A DNA stretch of 64,000 bases from Serratia inhibens. GTDB taxonomy: Bacteria > Pseudomonadota > Gammaproteobacteria > Enterobacterales > Enterobacteriaceae. The stretch is from assembly GCF_003591175.1 (NCBI RefSeq), contig NZ_QYYG01000001.1, positions 1,825,946 through 1,889,945 on the forward strand. The letters run 5' to 3'. The translations under genes were made by a program, and so were the position numbers. Below are positions 51,224 to 60,047 of this stretch, piece by piece; positions within the stretch are counted from its first letter, which is position 1, and every line of letters starts with the position of its first letter. The notes under the pieces were generated by a model that did no database searches, was not told where the DNA came from, and saw only the letters and a program-made list of their open reading frames with translations.

Positions 51224-52438
51224 TCAATCAGTCAGCTTTCGCCGCTCGCTCAATGGCAAGCGCCACAGGTCGTAACGTTCTTCTCCCCGTTTAACGCTTC
51301 CCGCAAAGTGATCATTCAAGCTGCTCGAGGTAAAGATAAGCTCTCCTCCTGGCTGGATAGCCGGCGTGTCTGGCCAACGTATGCCCTCGTCGGCGGCGAG
51401 CAGCGACATCACCCTGCTCTTGGGATCAAACTTCACGATGCCATTGTGAGTGACGTCGGTAATATAAAGGTTGCCGACGGCGTCGGTCACGATGCCATCG
51501 GTATTACCGCCGACGGAGCCAAGATCCTGGATTTTTGCGGCAATCTGTTCATCTGTGGCCGCCGCATTGCGCAACATCTCGGTCGGTACCGCATGAGCGT
51601 GCGTGCCTGTCGTCACTGTCCAATACAGCGTGCGGCCATCCGGCGACAAGGCGATGCCGTTAATGCCGATAAGTAACGGGTTACCTGGCCAAACGTCTGC
51701 GCCATGCGCAACGACCTTCACGCCCGCCTCAACCTGCAGGCTCGCGTGCCGGTCGAGTACCCGGCGGGCATTGCCGGTGGCAAAATCCACCACGATCAGG
51801 CCGACCTTATTGTTCGGTGCGCTGCGCGAACCGCTGTCGGAGATATAGGCAACGCGACGGCGCTCATCGACGACAATGTCGTTCAGGAAGCTGCCTTTGC
51901 GGTCGGCCACGCCATCCAGGCCGATGCGCTTGATCGTTCGGCCCGACTTCAGATCCAGCACCAGCACCTTCTGCGAGCCGGCCGGAGCCTCGGCTTCGCC
52001 GGCGACGAAGCCCATGTCCAATGCCCACAACCAGCCGTTCTCGCGATCGACATAAAAGCCCAGCACATTGCGCAGACTTTGCTCCGGCGCGGCATTCACG
52101 GCGTTGCCCTCGCGGGACGGGAATGCCGCCAAGCGTGCGGGGCCGGACGTGGCGCGGGTGTCCAGAATGCTCAATGTGGCAGGCGCAGCGGCGGACACCA
52201 GACGCGGCGTACTCACGAACGCGGTGCCTTGCTTATCGAAATGAATACCGGCGATAGGCGCGTTGACCGACCCGGAAAAAACAACCGGATCTTTGCCACC
52301 TTTGGGCGATTCCCAGCTCACACCGGTATAGCTGCGCCAGCGTTCGAGGGTTGGTGAATCTGCCGCTATCGCCGCGTTTTCGAAAGACAGCAGAGCCACC
52401 ATGGCCATGGCGGAAAGACGAAAGAAATGTTTGGGCAT
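51224..52438 (-). CDS. Exported MRJP/yellow-like beta-propeller protein (SMP-30 superfamily)
   Basis: This 404-residue precursor has a signal peptide (MPKHFFRLSAMAMVALLSFE, cleavage near AAIAADS). The mature part matches the major royal jelly/yellow family, annotated in bacteria as L-dopachrome tautomerase-related: FLNDIVVDERRRVAYISDSG, INGIALSPDGRTLYW and SVGGNTDGIVTDAVGNLY are blade motifs. The protein is predicted periplasmic or secreted; its substrate is unknown. It is divergent from a LysR gene (164 bases between starts), which probably controls it. Confidence 0.82.
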   Translation of the reverse strand: MPKHFFRLSAMAMVALLSFENAAIAADSPTLERWRSYTGVSWESPKGGKDPVVFSGSVNAPIAGIHFDKQGTAFVSTPRLVSAAAPATLSILDTRATSGPARLAAFPSREGNAVNAAPEQSLRNVLGFYVDRENGWLWALDMGFVAGEAEAPAGSQKVLVLDLKSGRTIKRIGLDGVADRKGSFLNDIVVDERRRVAYISDSGSRSAPNNKVGLIVVDFATGNARRVLDRHASLQVEAGVKVVAHGADVWPGNPLLIGINGIALSPDGRTLYWTVTTGTHAHAVPTEMLRNAAATDEQIAAKIQDLGSVGGNTDGIVTDAVGNLYITDVTHNGIVKFDPKSRVMSLLAADEGIRWPDTPAIQPGGELIFTSSSLNDHFAGSVKRGEERYDLWRLPLSERRKLTD

Positions 52439-52602
52439 AAACGTGCTCCGTTGAAGGTAAGGAAAAGCGGTGAATGGGGGCTCAGGCGTTTTGGCGAGGC
52501 TGCAGTAAATCCCCCTTTAATAAGGAATAGGGAAATTGTATTGATAACTCTCAGGGTGATAAATTGGCTTAATAGACAAAGATTTGTTCTTTAGAGGATA
52601 AG

Positions 52603-53496
52603 ATGAGCCGTAAATTTGACTACCTTGGGGATGTAGAGGCTTTCATTGCGGTGAGCGAGAAAGGTTCTTTTACTGCGGGTGCCGTGGCGCTTTCCACCAC
52701 GGCTTCCGTGCTGAGCCGGGCCGTTTCCCGCCTTGAAACGCGCCTGGGGCGACAATTGCTGCATCGAACCACCCGCCATCTGGGCCTGACCGAAGCCGGG
52801 CGGCTCTACCTGGAGCAGGCGCGATCGGCATTTCAGCAGTTGGACGACGCCGGGCGCGAGATCCAGGGGTTGGAAGGCGAACTGACCGGTCGCGTGCGGA
52901 TAAGCGTGCCCACCACTTATGGGCACTACCGTCTACCGCCGCTGCTGGCGCGCTTTGCCCAGCAGTACCCGCAAGTCCGGGTGGAGTTGAATATCACCAA
53001 TCGCAATGTCGATTTGGTCGCGGAGGGTTTTGATCTCGCCATCCGCCTTGGCGACTTGCCCGACAGCGGCCTGGTCGCGCGAAAGCTCGAGGATGCGGCG
53101 TTGCTTTTGGTCGCCTCACCCGGCTACCTCAATCGCGCCGGTACCCCCAAGACATTGGAAGAATTGGAGCGGCATATGTGCCTGCCATTCGTCATGCCAC
53201 GCACCGGCCGGCTCGCACCCTGGGTATTTCGCAACGGTGAGCGTGACGTTGACTGGCTACCCAGCTCATCCATCGAAATTTCGGATGACGTACTGGGTGT
53301 GGTTTCCCTGGCCGAACAGGGTATCGGTATTTGCCAGAGCTATGAATTTATCGTTCACGACCGAATGGAAAACGGCCGGTTGGTGGAAATACTGCCGCAT
53401 TTGCGCGGCCGTTCACGCCCCTTCTCGGTGGTATACGCACCGCATCGCCGCCAATCGCCGGCAACGCGAGCGATGATCGAACTGCTGTGTTTATAG
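52603..53496 (+). CDS. LysR-family regulator
   Basis: A 297-residue LysR protein with winged helix FIAVSEKGSFTAGAVALSTTASVLSRAVSRLE and an effector domain (VRISVPTTYGHYRLPPLLARFAQQYP). It is divergent from the MRJP-like gene and probably controls it. Its end lies just before an insertion-sequence remnant, and it is the last gene of normal GC content before the AT-richer island. Confidence 0.9.
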   Translation: MSRKFDYLGDVEAFIAVSEKGSFTAGAVALSTTASVLSRAVSRLETRLGRQLLHRTTRHLGLTEAGRLYLEQARSAFQQLDDAGREIQGLEGELTGRVRISVPTTYGHYRLPPLLARFAQQYPQVRVELNITNRNVDLVAEGFDLAIRLGDLPDSGLVARKLEDAALLLVASPGYLNRAGTPKTLEELERHMCLPFVMPRTGRLAPWVFRNGERDVDWLPSSSIEISDDVLGVVSLAEQGIGICQSYEFIVHDRMENGRLVEILPHLRGRSRPFSVVYAPHRRQSPATRAMIELLCL

Positions 53497-53514
53497 GGGG
53501 GTTGGGGGAAATGT

Positions 53515-53616
53515 CTATGAGGTCGGGGGTAGTTCCACCAGCTTAGCGATAGTCTCCTGCATGCCCGATTTAACCATGGCGATGATCTGGTGTTCGGTGA
53601 ATCGGGCTTTACGCAT
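53515..53616 (-). pseudogene. IS3-family transposase OrfA, N-terminal remnant
   Basis: On the minus strand, a 33-codon frame starts MRKARFTEHQIIAMVKSG, the standard N-terminus of IS3 (IS51/IS407-like) OrfA helix-turn-helix proteins, with a GGAG ribosome site upstream. After about 20 residues the similarity stops and a stop codon comes at 53515. The rest of OrfA and all of OrfB are missing. It marks the left junction of the AT-richer island. Confidence 0.75.
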
Positions 53617-54148
53617 GGCGATCTCCTCAGGAGATATAGTCAAGAATGTCGGAAGATCTCTAAAAGTGAATGGTTCGGTTTGCAGGGATACTTACAGTTT
53701 AATCTCGTAAGCTTGCAAGCCCAATTTAGATATACTTTTCGTTAAAGGTAAAAATTAGGAAAAGAATTCGGCTTGCACCATTTTTGAGCAAAGTAATCAG
53801 TCTTCCTTACATGTCCAGGAATACCACACGTTGACCACTGTGATTCTAAAGTAATGAGTTAGCCTTGCTTTTTAGTTTTCGATAAAAGTAGCCGATAACC
53901 TTAATATTTGACAAAAGGCTAGTTGCATCTTTACGGTGCAGTTGGTTTTTTTTCGCACTAAAAGTGTTCAAAAATAAATTACCAACTTACTGATTTTTTT
54001 TTTAAAAAACAGATTGATTATTGTCTTCGTGGCATGCCAGTGTATGTTCAGAGATGCGAAGTAACCTGACGCGATTTGTTCAACAGCTTGATGTGCATCG
54101 TTAACAACGGCCGTGATAATAGCGTCGTTTTTTTTAGCCTTATCCATG
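53617..54148. other. AT-rich non-coding stretch at the left end of the island
   Basis: About 530 bases with no supported gene. Base composition is visibly AT-richer than the core genes. It must hold the promoter of the reductase-flavodoxin-P450 operon. A TTGACA is present near 53908, but no convincing -10 at the right spacing. A 59-to-73-codon minus-strand frame here (53968-54189) has no ribosome site and no similarity and I do not call it. Confidence 0.5.
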
Positions 54149-54162
54149 CGAACGACCGTTCG
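54149..54162. promoter_or_regulatory. Probable TetR operator before the reductase-P450 operon
   Basis: CGAACGACCGTTCG is a palindrome of two 6-bp arms around AC, 37 bases before the reductase start. The identical 14 bases occur at 59811-59824 before the permease gene. Size, symmetry and position suit the TetR repressor encoded at 57522-58199. Confidence 0.75.
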
Positions 54163-54198
54163 TTCGTATTGTGTAGTATTTAATATCAAGGTACTCGT

Positions 54199-55452
54199 AT
54201 GAGCGAACTGACCCCTTCTATAGCAATTATCGGTAGCGGCCCAGCGGGATGTTATAGCGCGCAGTTTTTGAAGAAAGCTCTGCCTGATGCTGACATCACT
54301 GTGTTTGAAGCGTTACCTGTACCTTATGGCCTCTTGCGCTACGGAGTGGCCGCTGACCATCAGGGAACAAAGAACGTTTCTGCACAATTTGAGCGGTTGT
54401 TCAGCCGTGGTGGAGTGCGCTTTATAGGAAACGTCGAAATTGGCAAAGACATCAGCCTCGAAGAGCTTAAGGCGGCGTTCGATGCGGTGGTTATGGCAAC
54501 AGGGCTCAGTGCTGATCGCCAACTGGGGATTCCGGGAGACGACCAACCGAGTGTAATGGGTGCAGCGCAGCTGCTAAGAGCGCTTAATGGTTATCCCAAA
54601 CGCGATGAGCGTGTCGATCAAGCGCCACGCCCTTTAGGTAGCAGATTGATAGTGATTGGTAACGGCAATGTTGCAATGGATGTGGTGAGACTGATCGCGA
54701 AATCAGAAATCGAGCTGGATGGTTCGGATATTAATGATGAGGCAAAACGTGAGTATGATATCCGTAGCGTCAATCATATTGACGTCATAGGCCGTTCTCC
54801 CATTGATGCCGCAAAATTTGACCTCGCCATGTTGCGTGAGATTTGTCATTTGCAAGAGGCTGTGGTGAGTACGGCAGATCAATCTCTTTCGATCAGTTGT
54901 CCCGCGGCAGATCTGCTGCTCAGCACGTTAGCAGCAAATACAGAGAAAAAAGGAAAGGTCGCGATCCGCTTTCACTTCAATACAACTCCCCTTTTAATTT
55001 CTTCACGTAATGAAAATACCGTGTTGACGGTGAAATCTAGTGACGGTGGTGAAGTTAAGAACTTCCTGTGCGACTCAATTATTACGGCCATCGGCTTCTG
55101 CCATGCACCTTCAGATCGATTTGAACCGGCCACTGACATTTATTACACCGGCTGGGTAAAACGGGGACCGAACGGCACAGTAGCTGAAAACAGAAGAGAT
55201 GCAGCTGAGGTCGCGGCGACAATCGTAGCTAATTTACGTAAAAGCAAGGTTGGTAAAGGCAAGCCTGGTTTCTGCGCGATTGAGGCAGTTATCCAGCACA
55301 AAGCCGTATCGTTTGAGCAATGGAAGCTTTTGGATCAGCATGAAATTCTCTCTGCTCCTCCGGGTCGGTGCAGGAAGAAAATGACTTCTGTAGAGGAGAT
55401 GCTTGCCGTCATGACGATGCCGTTTTCGGTTGCGCAATCGGAGATGAATTGA
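54199..55452 (+). CDS. NAD(P)H-dependent FAD reductase, adrenodoxin-reductase/FprA type
   Basis: This 417-residue flavoprotein is of the adrenodoxin/ferredoxin reductase family. The FAD motif GSGPAGCYSAQFL is at residue 12 onward, the NADP motif GNGNVAMDVVRLIAKS near 153, and the family C-terminal YTGWVKRGPNGTVAENR near 317. It should pass electrons from NADPH to the flavodoxin encoded next, which feeds the P450. This matches CinB of the Citrobacter braakii cineole system. First gene of the operon, directly behind the palindromic operator; the gap to the flavodoxin gene is 68 bases. Confidence 0.9.
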   Translation: MSELTPSIAIIGSGPAGCYSAQFLKKALPDADITVFEALPVPYGLLRYGVAADHQGTKNVSAQFERLFSRGGVRFIGNVEIGKDISLEELKAAFDAVVMATGLSADRQLGIPGDDQPSVMGAAQLLRALNGYPKRDERVDQAPRPLGSRLIVIGNGNVAMDVVRLIAKSEIELDGSDINDEAKREYDIRSVNHIDVIGRSPIDAAKFDLAMLREICHLQEAVVSTADQSLSISCPAADLLLSTLAANTEKKGKVAIRFHFNTTPLLISSRNENTVLTVKSSDGGEVKNFLCDSIITAIGFCHAPSDRFEPATDIYYTGWVKRGPNGTVAENRRDAAEVAATIVANLRKSKVGKGKPGFCAIEAVIQHKAVSFEQWKLLDQHEILSAPPGRCRKKMTSVEEMLAVMTMPFSVAQSEMN

Positions 55453-55520
55453 GCATTTAGGCTTTCTTTTTTAAGCAAAAAAATGCAGTAACTTTAGACA
55501 AATACTTTGCTGAGGTTGAT

Positions 55521-55961
55521 ATGTTGAAAATTATTTTTGGAACAGAAAGTGGTAACGCAGAAATGGCAGCAGAAGACATGGTTGCAGCCTTGAACGAATC
55601 AGGTATTGAAGCCGCAGCCGTCGCAATGGACACCTATGATGTGGCGCTGATTACACAGGAAGAACACGTCATTTTGATGGCATCCACTTATGGCGAAGGA
55701 GAACTGCCTATGACCGCCGCGCCGTTTTACGATAGTTTAAAAGCGGCTTCTCCGGATCTGTCGGGACTGAAATTCTCCGCGTTCGGCTTAGGTGACAGTT
55801 CCTACGAAACTTATAATCAAGGAATTAAGTCTCTGATTTCCTTGATGAGGGAACTGGGTGCAGTGGAAGTAGGAGAAACAGGCTTCCATGATGCAACTCT
55901 GCCTTATAACGTGAGTGACATGGCGGTATGTTGGGCCAGTCGTCAATTTATTGTAGCTTAA
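55521..55961 (+). CDS. Flavodoxin (cindoxin-like FMN electron carrier)
   Basis: This 146-residue protein is a short-chain-like flavodoxin. The FMN phosphate loop is FGTESGNAEMA at residue 6, with aromatic/isoalloxazine loops in STYGEGELPMTAAPF and GLGDSSYETYNQGIK. It carries single electrons in the cytoplasm. Its place between an FAD reductase and a P450 is the order of the cindoxin system, in which a flavodoxin replaces the usual ferredoxin. The P450 start is 18 bases downstream. Confidence 0.9.
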   Translation: MLKIIFGTESGNAEMAAEDMVAALNESGIEAAAVAMDTYDVALITQEEHVILMASTYGEGELPMTAAPFYDSLKAASPDLSGLKFSAFGLGDSSYETYNQGIKSLISLMRELGAVEVGETGFHDATLPYNVSDMAVCWASRQFIVA

Positions 55962-55979
55962 TTAACGAGGAGAGCCGCT

Positions 55980-57167
55980 ATGTTTGCACATCCAGAAAAA
56001 CAGGATAAATACTTCCCATGGGCCGATCGCCTGTTTCGTGTTAATCCCTATCCCTGGTACGATAAAGTTCGCGCAGAACATCCAGTGTACCGTATGGAAA
56101 ACGGCGAAGTGGTATTGACACGTTATCATGATGTAATGAAGTGGCTGAAAGCCCCACTAGGTGTGACGCATTTCGGTAATGGCCCTTGGAACAATTTCGA
56201 CAATACGGTACTGAACTGCGATCCACCGGAACACACTACCTTGCGTCGATACTCCAATAAATGGTTTACGCCTAAACTGGTCAATCAGTTTGTCACCGTG
56301 GCAACGGAGCTTGCTGAAGAGGCGCTGGCTCGCTACAGCGATGGCGGCATCATGGATGCCTTTTACGAGCTGGCGGTGGTTCCTCCTCATGCAACCATGT
56401 GCCGCGCGCTCGGTGTACCAGAAGATGATGCCGGTTTAATTTACCGCCATTTTCTGACATGTACTGATGCACTTGGCCATAGTGTAGGACAGGATGATAC
56501 CGATAAGGCTGCGCATTCGTTCAATTATTTGTTCGAGCGTTGCGCGTATTATATTGCTGAGAAGCGCCGCAATCCCAATGAAGGACCGCAAGGTCTTGTG
56601 GATGATTTTCTGAAGCTGGTGGATGAAGGTAAGCTAACGGAACGTACCGTTCTGGAGACGATGGTGCTGTTCTATGGTTCAGGCTCGCCAAACCCTGCGA
56701 CCGTCATTGCTTCTGGCCTGAACCATTTTGCTCGCGAGCCGAAAATATTCGAGCTTTATCGGACACAGCCTGAAGAACGTAATGCCATCATTAACGAAAT
56801 GCTGCGCCTGTATCCGGCCGAAATTTCCATGATCCGTTATGCGACAGAAGATACGGAAATTGATGGTATTCCGGTAGTAAAAGGCACGCCTGTTCGTTCA
56901 GTGATTGCGGCGGCGAATCGTGACCCTGAATTCTTCGAAAATCCACATGAGTTCAATCATAAACGCCCGCCTGAAACCAGCATGAACCTCACGTTTGGCG
57001 TGGGCCATCACGCGTGTGCTGGGCAGTTGATCAGTCGCGCGGCTATCCGGGCCGTGTTCGATGCCGTCGCAAAAAAAGCGTCCCGCATTGAAATCGCTGG
57101 TGAAGCGGGCCTGGCGCACACTGACCGCGTACGTGGTTATCTTTCACTCCCGCTGCGCATTTACTAA
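55980..57167 (+). CDS. Cytochrome P450, P450cin (CYP176)-like
   Basis: This 395-residue soluble P450 has the heme-thiolate motif FGVGHHACAG with Cys346, the ExxR motif EMLR in the K helix, and a distal I helix reading FYGSGSPNPATVIASGLNHF. Where most P450s have Asp/Glu-Thr for oxygen activation, this has Pro237-Asn238. P450cin likewise has Asn in place of Thr (Asn242), so the match supports that family; unlike P450cin, the preceding acid is also missing. It lies in one operon with flavodoxin and reductase. The substrate is not known; a monoterpene such as 1,8-cineole is a hypothesis. Confidence 0.92.
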   Translation: MFAHPEKQDKYFPWADRLFRVNPYPWYDKVRAEHPVYRMENGEVVLTRYHDVMKWLKAPLGVTHFGNGPWNNFDNTVLNCDPPEHTTLRRYSNKWFTPKLVNQFVTVATELAEEALARYSDGGIMDAFYELAVVPPHATMCRALGVPEDDAGLIYRHFLTCTDALGHSVGQDDTDKAAHSFNYLFERCAYYIAEKRRNPNEGPQGLVDDFLKLVDEGKLTERTVLETMVLFYGSGSPNPATVIASGLNHFAREPKIFELYRTQPEERNAIINEMLRLYPAEISMIRYATEDTEIDGIPVVKGTPVRSVIAAANRDPEFFENPHEFNHKRPPETSMNLTFGVGHHACAGQLISRAAIRAVFDAVAKKASRIEIAGEAGLAHTDRVRGYLSLPLRIY

Positions 57168-57242
57168 TCGTTAAGCCTCTGAAAAACGGGAAACTATTTT
57201 AGCTCCGGTCATTAAATCATTGTTATGAAAAGGGTAAAGAAC

Positions 57243-57341
57243 ATGACTGTTTCATCAACTCTGATGATATCTGTTAGTATGGCAATGCTGATAGTTTCGA
57301 GTCTTTATGCATGTTTTATCCCTTATACTGCTGGGATGTAA
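57243..57341 (+). CDS. Putative 32-residue membrane peptide in the P450 operon
   Basis: The ORF runs ATG to TAA with AAGGG at nine bases upstream. It encodes a peptide that is nearly all one hydrophobic helix (MISVSMAMLIVSSLYACFIP then YTAGM). Its start signal is better than that of many real genes here. It lies between P450 and tetR genes on the same strand. It could be a small partner of a transporter or of the P450 chain; it has no recognised family. Confidence 0.5.
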   Translation: MTVSSTLMISVSMAMLIVSSLYACFIPYTAGM

Positions 57342-57521
57342 AGTTTTTCGAGCCGTAAATGAATCAGCTTAATGTCCTTCGAAAGCAATTACCCGTTCTT
57401 TACTGCAGGTCATAACTTACCCAAAACCAACCATGGTCCAAAATTGGTGTTTATCAGGCCGCTCTTAAGGGGCCTGACAGGCATGATTTTCGTTTAGGTT
57501 ATGTGTGTTTTTTGAGGTAAA

Positions 57522-58199
57522 GTGAGCTTTTCTCTGATCTATGCGGTAATTATGTCCTCCCTCAGTACAACAAAAGAAATGCTGCAGCGACTGGATGCTT
57601 ATCTGACATCCTTTGAATGGGAAAATATCACCAAAAGTAAGCTATCAATCCTGCAAGCCTTCCTGAAGCTTGCTACCAAGAATGGTTACGATGCTGTAAC
57701 CATGCGTAGCCTAGCAAAGGCAGTGAATCTAAAGCCACCTTCAATTTATTCACATTTTCCTGATGGGAAGGATCAGATAGTCTCCTCTGCTTTACGCTGG
57801 CATTACTATTCATTTGCCATTGCGGTTAAAGAAGGGTTGAGCCAAAGTCAGACCAAAAGCGAATATTGGTCAGCATTGATTCGTGTACATATCACTCAAC
57901 AGATTAAAAACCCCGAAAATGACCTGTTTGATATGCTGATGTCAACAGATCGTCTGGGCGGTATTTTGCCCTATGAGCTTCGTTCAGAGATGCTTGAGTG
58001 GCTGGCATTCTGTGATTTTATGTATGAGTCAATTGCTACAGACTTTGGCATTGAAGACGCCAACCAGAAAGGGGTATTAATTCGGGTTACTTTGGATGGC
58101 GCAAACTCTTGGTGGAAATGGGATGGCAGTGAAGAGAATTTAGAACAATGTATTCAGTATGCAGAAAAGATAGCGACGGGTATTCTTAAAATTAGTTGA
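57522..58199 (+). CDS. TetR-family regulator of the P450 island
   Basis: A 225-residue TetR protein. The helix-turn-helix is VTMRSLAKAVNLKPPSIYSHFPDGKDQIV near residues 56-84; the C-terminal domain (EYWSALIRVHITQQIKNPEN...) is typical of a ligand-binding half. Start GTG at 57522 has GAGG seven bases upstream and is better than the ATG at 57552. It is the only regulator in the island, and the shared palindrome before both flanking transcripts is its likely target. Confidence 0.88.
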   Translation: MSFSLIYAVIMSSLSTTKEMLQRLDAYLTSFEWENITKSKLSILQAFLKLATKNGYDAVTMRSLAKAVNLKPPSIYSHFPDGKDQIVSSALRWHYYSFAIAVKEGLSQSQTKSEYWSALIRVHITQQIKNPENDLFDMLMSTDRLGGILPYELRSEMLEWLAFCDFMYESIATDFGIEDANQKGVLIRVTLDGANSWWKWDGSEENLEQCIQYAEKIATGILKIS

Positions 58200-58213
58200 G
58201 AGCGACTAAATGA

Positions 58214-58238
58214 GATGAGCCACATAGTGCAGCTCATC
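58214..58238. terminator. Hairpin between convergent tetR and permease genes
   Basis: GATGAGC (58214-58220) pairs with GCTCATC (58232-58238), followed by TTTA. It lies in the 57-bp gap between the two stop codons and could serve both strands. Confidence 0.6.
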
Positions 58239-58256
58239 TTTACTATGCTGTACCGC

Positions 58257-59717
58257 TTACATATGTGTTCTACCAAGACGAGCATAAACATCTGGTCTTG
58301 TTTTTTTATAAATTCGTGCCAGACCTGCGCCGATACACATCACACCAAGCAGACAAAACAGCATCCATCTCCGTTCACCTGGTACTCCACCTACTAACAA
58401 ATCGAAGTTTTTCATCACCAGCGCGGTTAACCCGATAAAAAAGCTTCCCGAAATCGCTGGTGCGAAGAACAGTTTTCCAAAATTAAGTGTACTTTTCCTG
58501 CCTTGTTTGAAGTACCAGACCAGAGATGCAATACATACTACTGCCATCAACATAATAATTCCTGCGGTACCTACACCGGAAAGCTGTCCATACAGAACTT
58601 CAGGTTTTACGCCACCCATGATAAAGGGCATCATCACCAGTAAGACCAAGCCTGAAACGCTAAGTGATGCAATATAAGGAGAAGAATGGCGTGGATGAAC
58701 TTTGCGTAACACACGAGGAAATGCACCATCAGTGCCTAGGTTGTATAAATAACGTGACAGCACGTTATGAATGGAAAGCACTGAAGCGAATGATGATGTC
58801 ATTACTAATACGGAAACGGTCAAGCTAACTTTGGGGCTAACAAATTTTGCCAGTGCATCTGAGAACATGGTGGCCGGGGAGTTCTGAGCTACCGTTCTAA
58901 CTTCTGGACCATAAGCTGCAATCAGAGCGAAGGCGCAAATAGTATAAATGGCCCCAATAAAGATGATGGCGCCAAAAGTAGCTCGTGGAATGGTTTTCTC
59001 TGGCGATCGGACTTCATCGCGAAAGAGGGAGGTCGCCTCAAATCCTATAAAGAAAGAAACAGCAAAAAGCATGGCGAAAGGTGTATTGACCCCCTCAGCA
59101 GTCAGGCCAGAAACCGAAAATGGCATTAATACGGGGATGGCAATGTTGCCGCTGCCAATCACGCTGCCAGAAAAAAAAAGACAAATGATTACTTCTGCCA
59201 GCATTACCCAAGTAAGGACTTTGGCGGAAAGCTCAACATGTAGATATCCCAGCAGAGCAACAGCAGCCCAGCAGATGATGGAGTAATAGTACCAAGGATA
59301 TTGTAGTCCAGTCACTCCTTTTACCAATTCTGCTGTCGCAACGCCAAAATAAGAGGCGACTCCAGTCAGGATAAGGAAATAGGCGACAGCAGCCATTAAC
59401 CCAGCTCCTAGCCCTGTAGATTTTCCCAAAGCGAAGCTAATGAAAGCATAGAAATCGCCAGGTTTTTTGATCACTGCAATCAGCTCAGTATAACCGATAG
59501 CAAAAATCAGAATGACTGCTGTTACGATTATAAACATCAATGGCGTTGAAACACCGCCAAACATCATTGCAACCGGAATATAACCTGCAACGGTAGTTAA
59601 CGGGGCAGAGAATGCCAGCACCGTCAGTGCCAAGCTGATAATGCCCATCTGCCCGCTGAGCTTATATTCGCCAGCGGTTGCAGGAGTGACAACATAATCA
59701 TTGGTTTCCAGGCTCAT
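58257..59717 (-). CDS. APC-family permease
   Basis: This 486-residue protein has about twelve membrane helices. Its N-terminal block LSGQMGIISLALTVLAFSAPLTTVAGYIP is typical of the APC (amino acid/polyamine/organocation) superfamily, as is SFFIGFEATSLFRDEVRSPEKTIPRAT. It would import an amino acid, amine or a related compound by ion symport or antiport. It is convergent with the P450 operon and carries the same operator 92 bases before its start, so it is probably co-regulated and may take up the P450 substrate. The substrate is unknown. Confidence 0.88.
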   Translation of the reverse strand: MSLETNDYVVTPATAGEYKLSGQMGIISLALTVLAFSAPLTTVAGYIPVAMMFGGVSTPLMFIIVTAVILIFAIGYTELIAVIKKPGDFYAFISFALGKSTGLGAGLMAAVAYFLILTGVASYFGVATAELVKGVTGLQYPWYYYSIICWAAVALLGYLHVELSAKVLTWVMLAEVIICLFFSGSVIGSGNIAIPVLMPFSVSGLTAEGVNTPFAMLFAVSFFIGFEATSLFRDEVRSPEKTIPRATFGAIIFIGAIYTICAFALIAAYGPEVRTVAQNSPATMFSDALAKFVSPKVSLTVSVLVMTSSFASVLSIHNVLSRYLYNLGTDGAFPRVLRKVHPRHSSPYIASLSVSGLVLLVMMPFIMGGVKPEVLYGQLSGVGTAGIIMLMAVVCIASLVWYFKQGRKSTLNFGKLFFAPAISGSFFIGLTALVMKNFDLLVGGVPGERRWMLFCLLGVMCIGAGLARIYKKTRPDVYARLGRTHM

Positions 59718-60047
59718 GTTAGTTTCTCACACAGATGAATGGTTTTAATTATGAAAGGCATAGGACTCAACATTTATTGGTCAAATGAATGTTGATACCA
59801 AACACCAATACGAACGACCGTTCGTAAGTTAAGCAAGCGACATGCCAAAGTTATAAAGCCTGTATTAGCAGGGATATCTCAGGGGGTATGTTTAAGCAAT
59901 GCACCTCGAAGGTGCTTAGCATGAAGGAAATGCACCAAGATGATTACCCGTTAGTGGTAGGCCACTGCGAGAAAGTAAGAGAAATGAAAAATGTCCATCA
60001 ATGCCGAAGGCTAATGGGTAGCTCCTCAAGCGGTAGTGTAAGCCCCA
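59718..60047. other. Permease leader and spacer to phage remnant
   Basis: These 330 bases hold the permease promoter region and the second copy of the operator. The rest (59830-60047) is AT-rich, contains no supported ORF and is probably decayed phage DNA. Confidence 0.4.
59809..59826. promoter_or_regulatory. Probable TetR operator before the permease gene
   Basis: TACGAACG-AC-CGTTCGTA has perfect 8-bp arms around a two-base centre. The inner 14 bases are identical to the site at 54149-54162. It lies 92 bases upstream of the permease ATG on the minus strand. Confidence 0.75.

Noticed and set aside
53968..54189. 73-codon (or 59-codon) minus-strand ORF upstream of the reductase gene
   Set aside because: There is no ribosome site before either start, the palindromic operator sits immediately before the second ATG, and the product matches no family.
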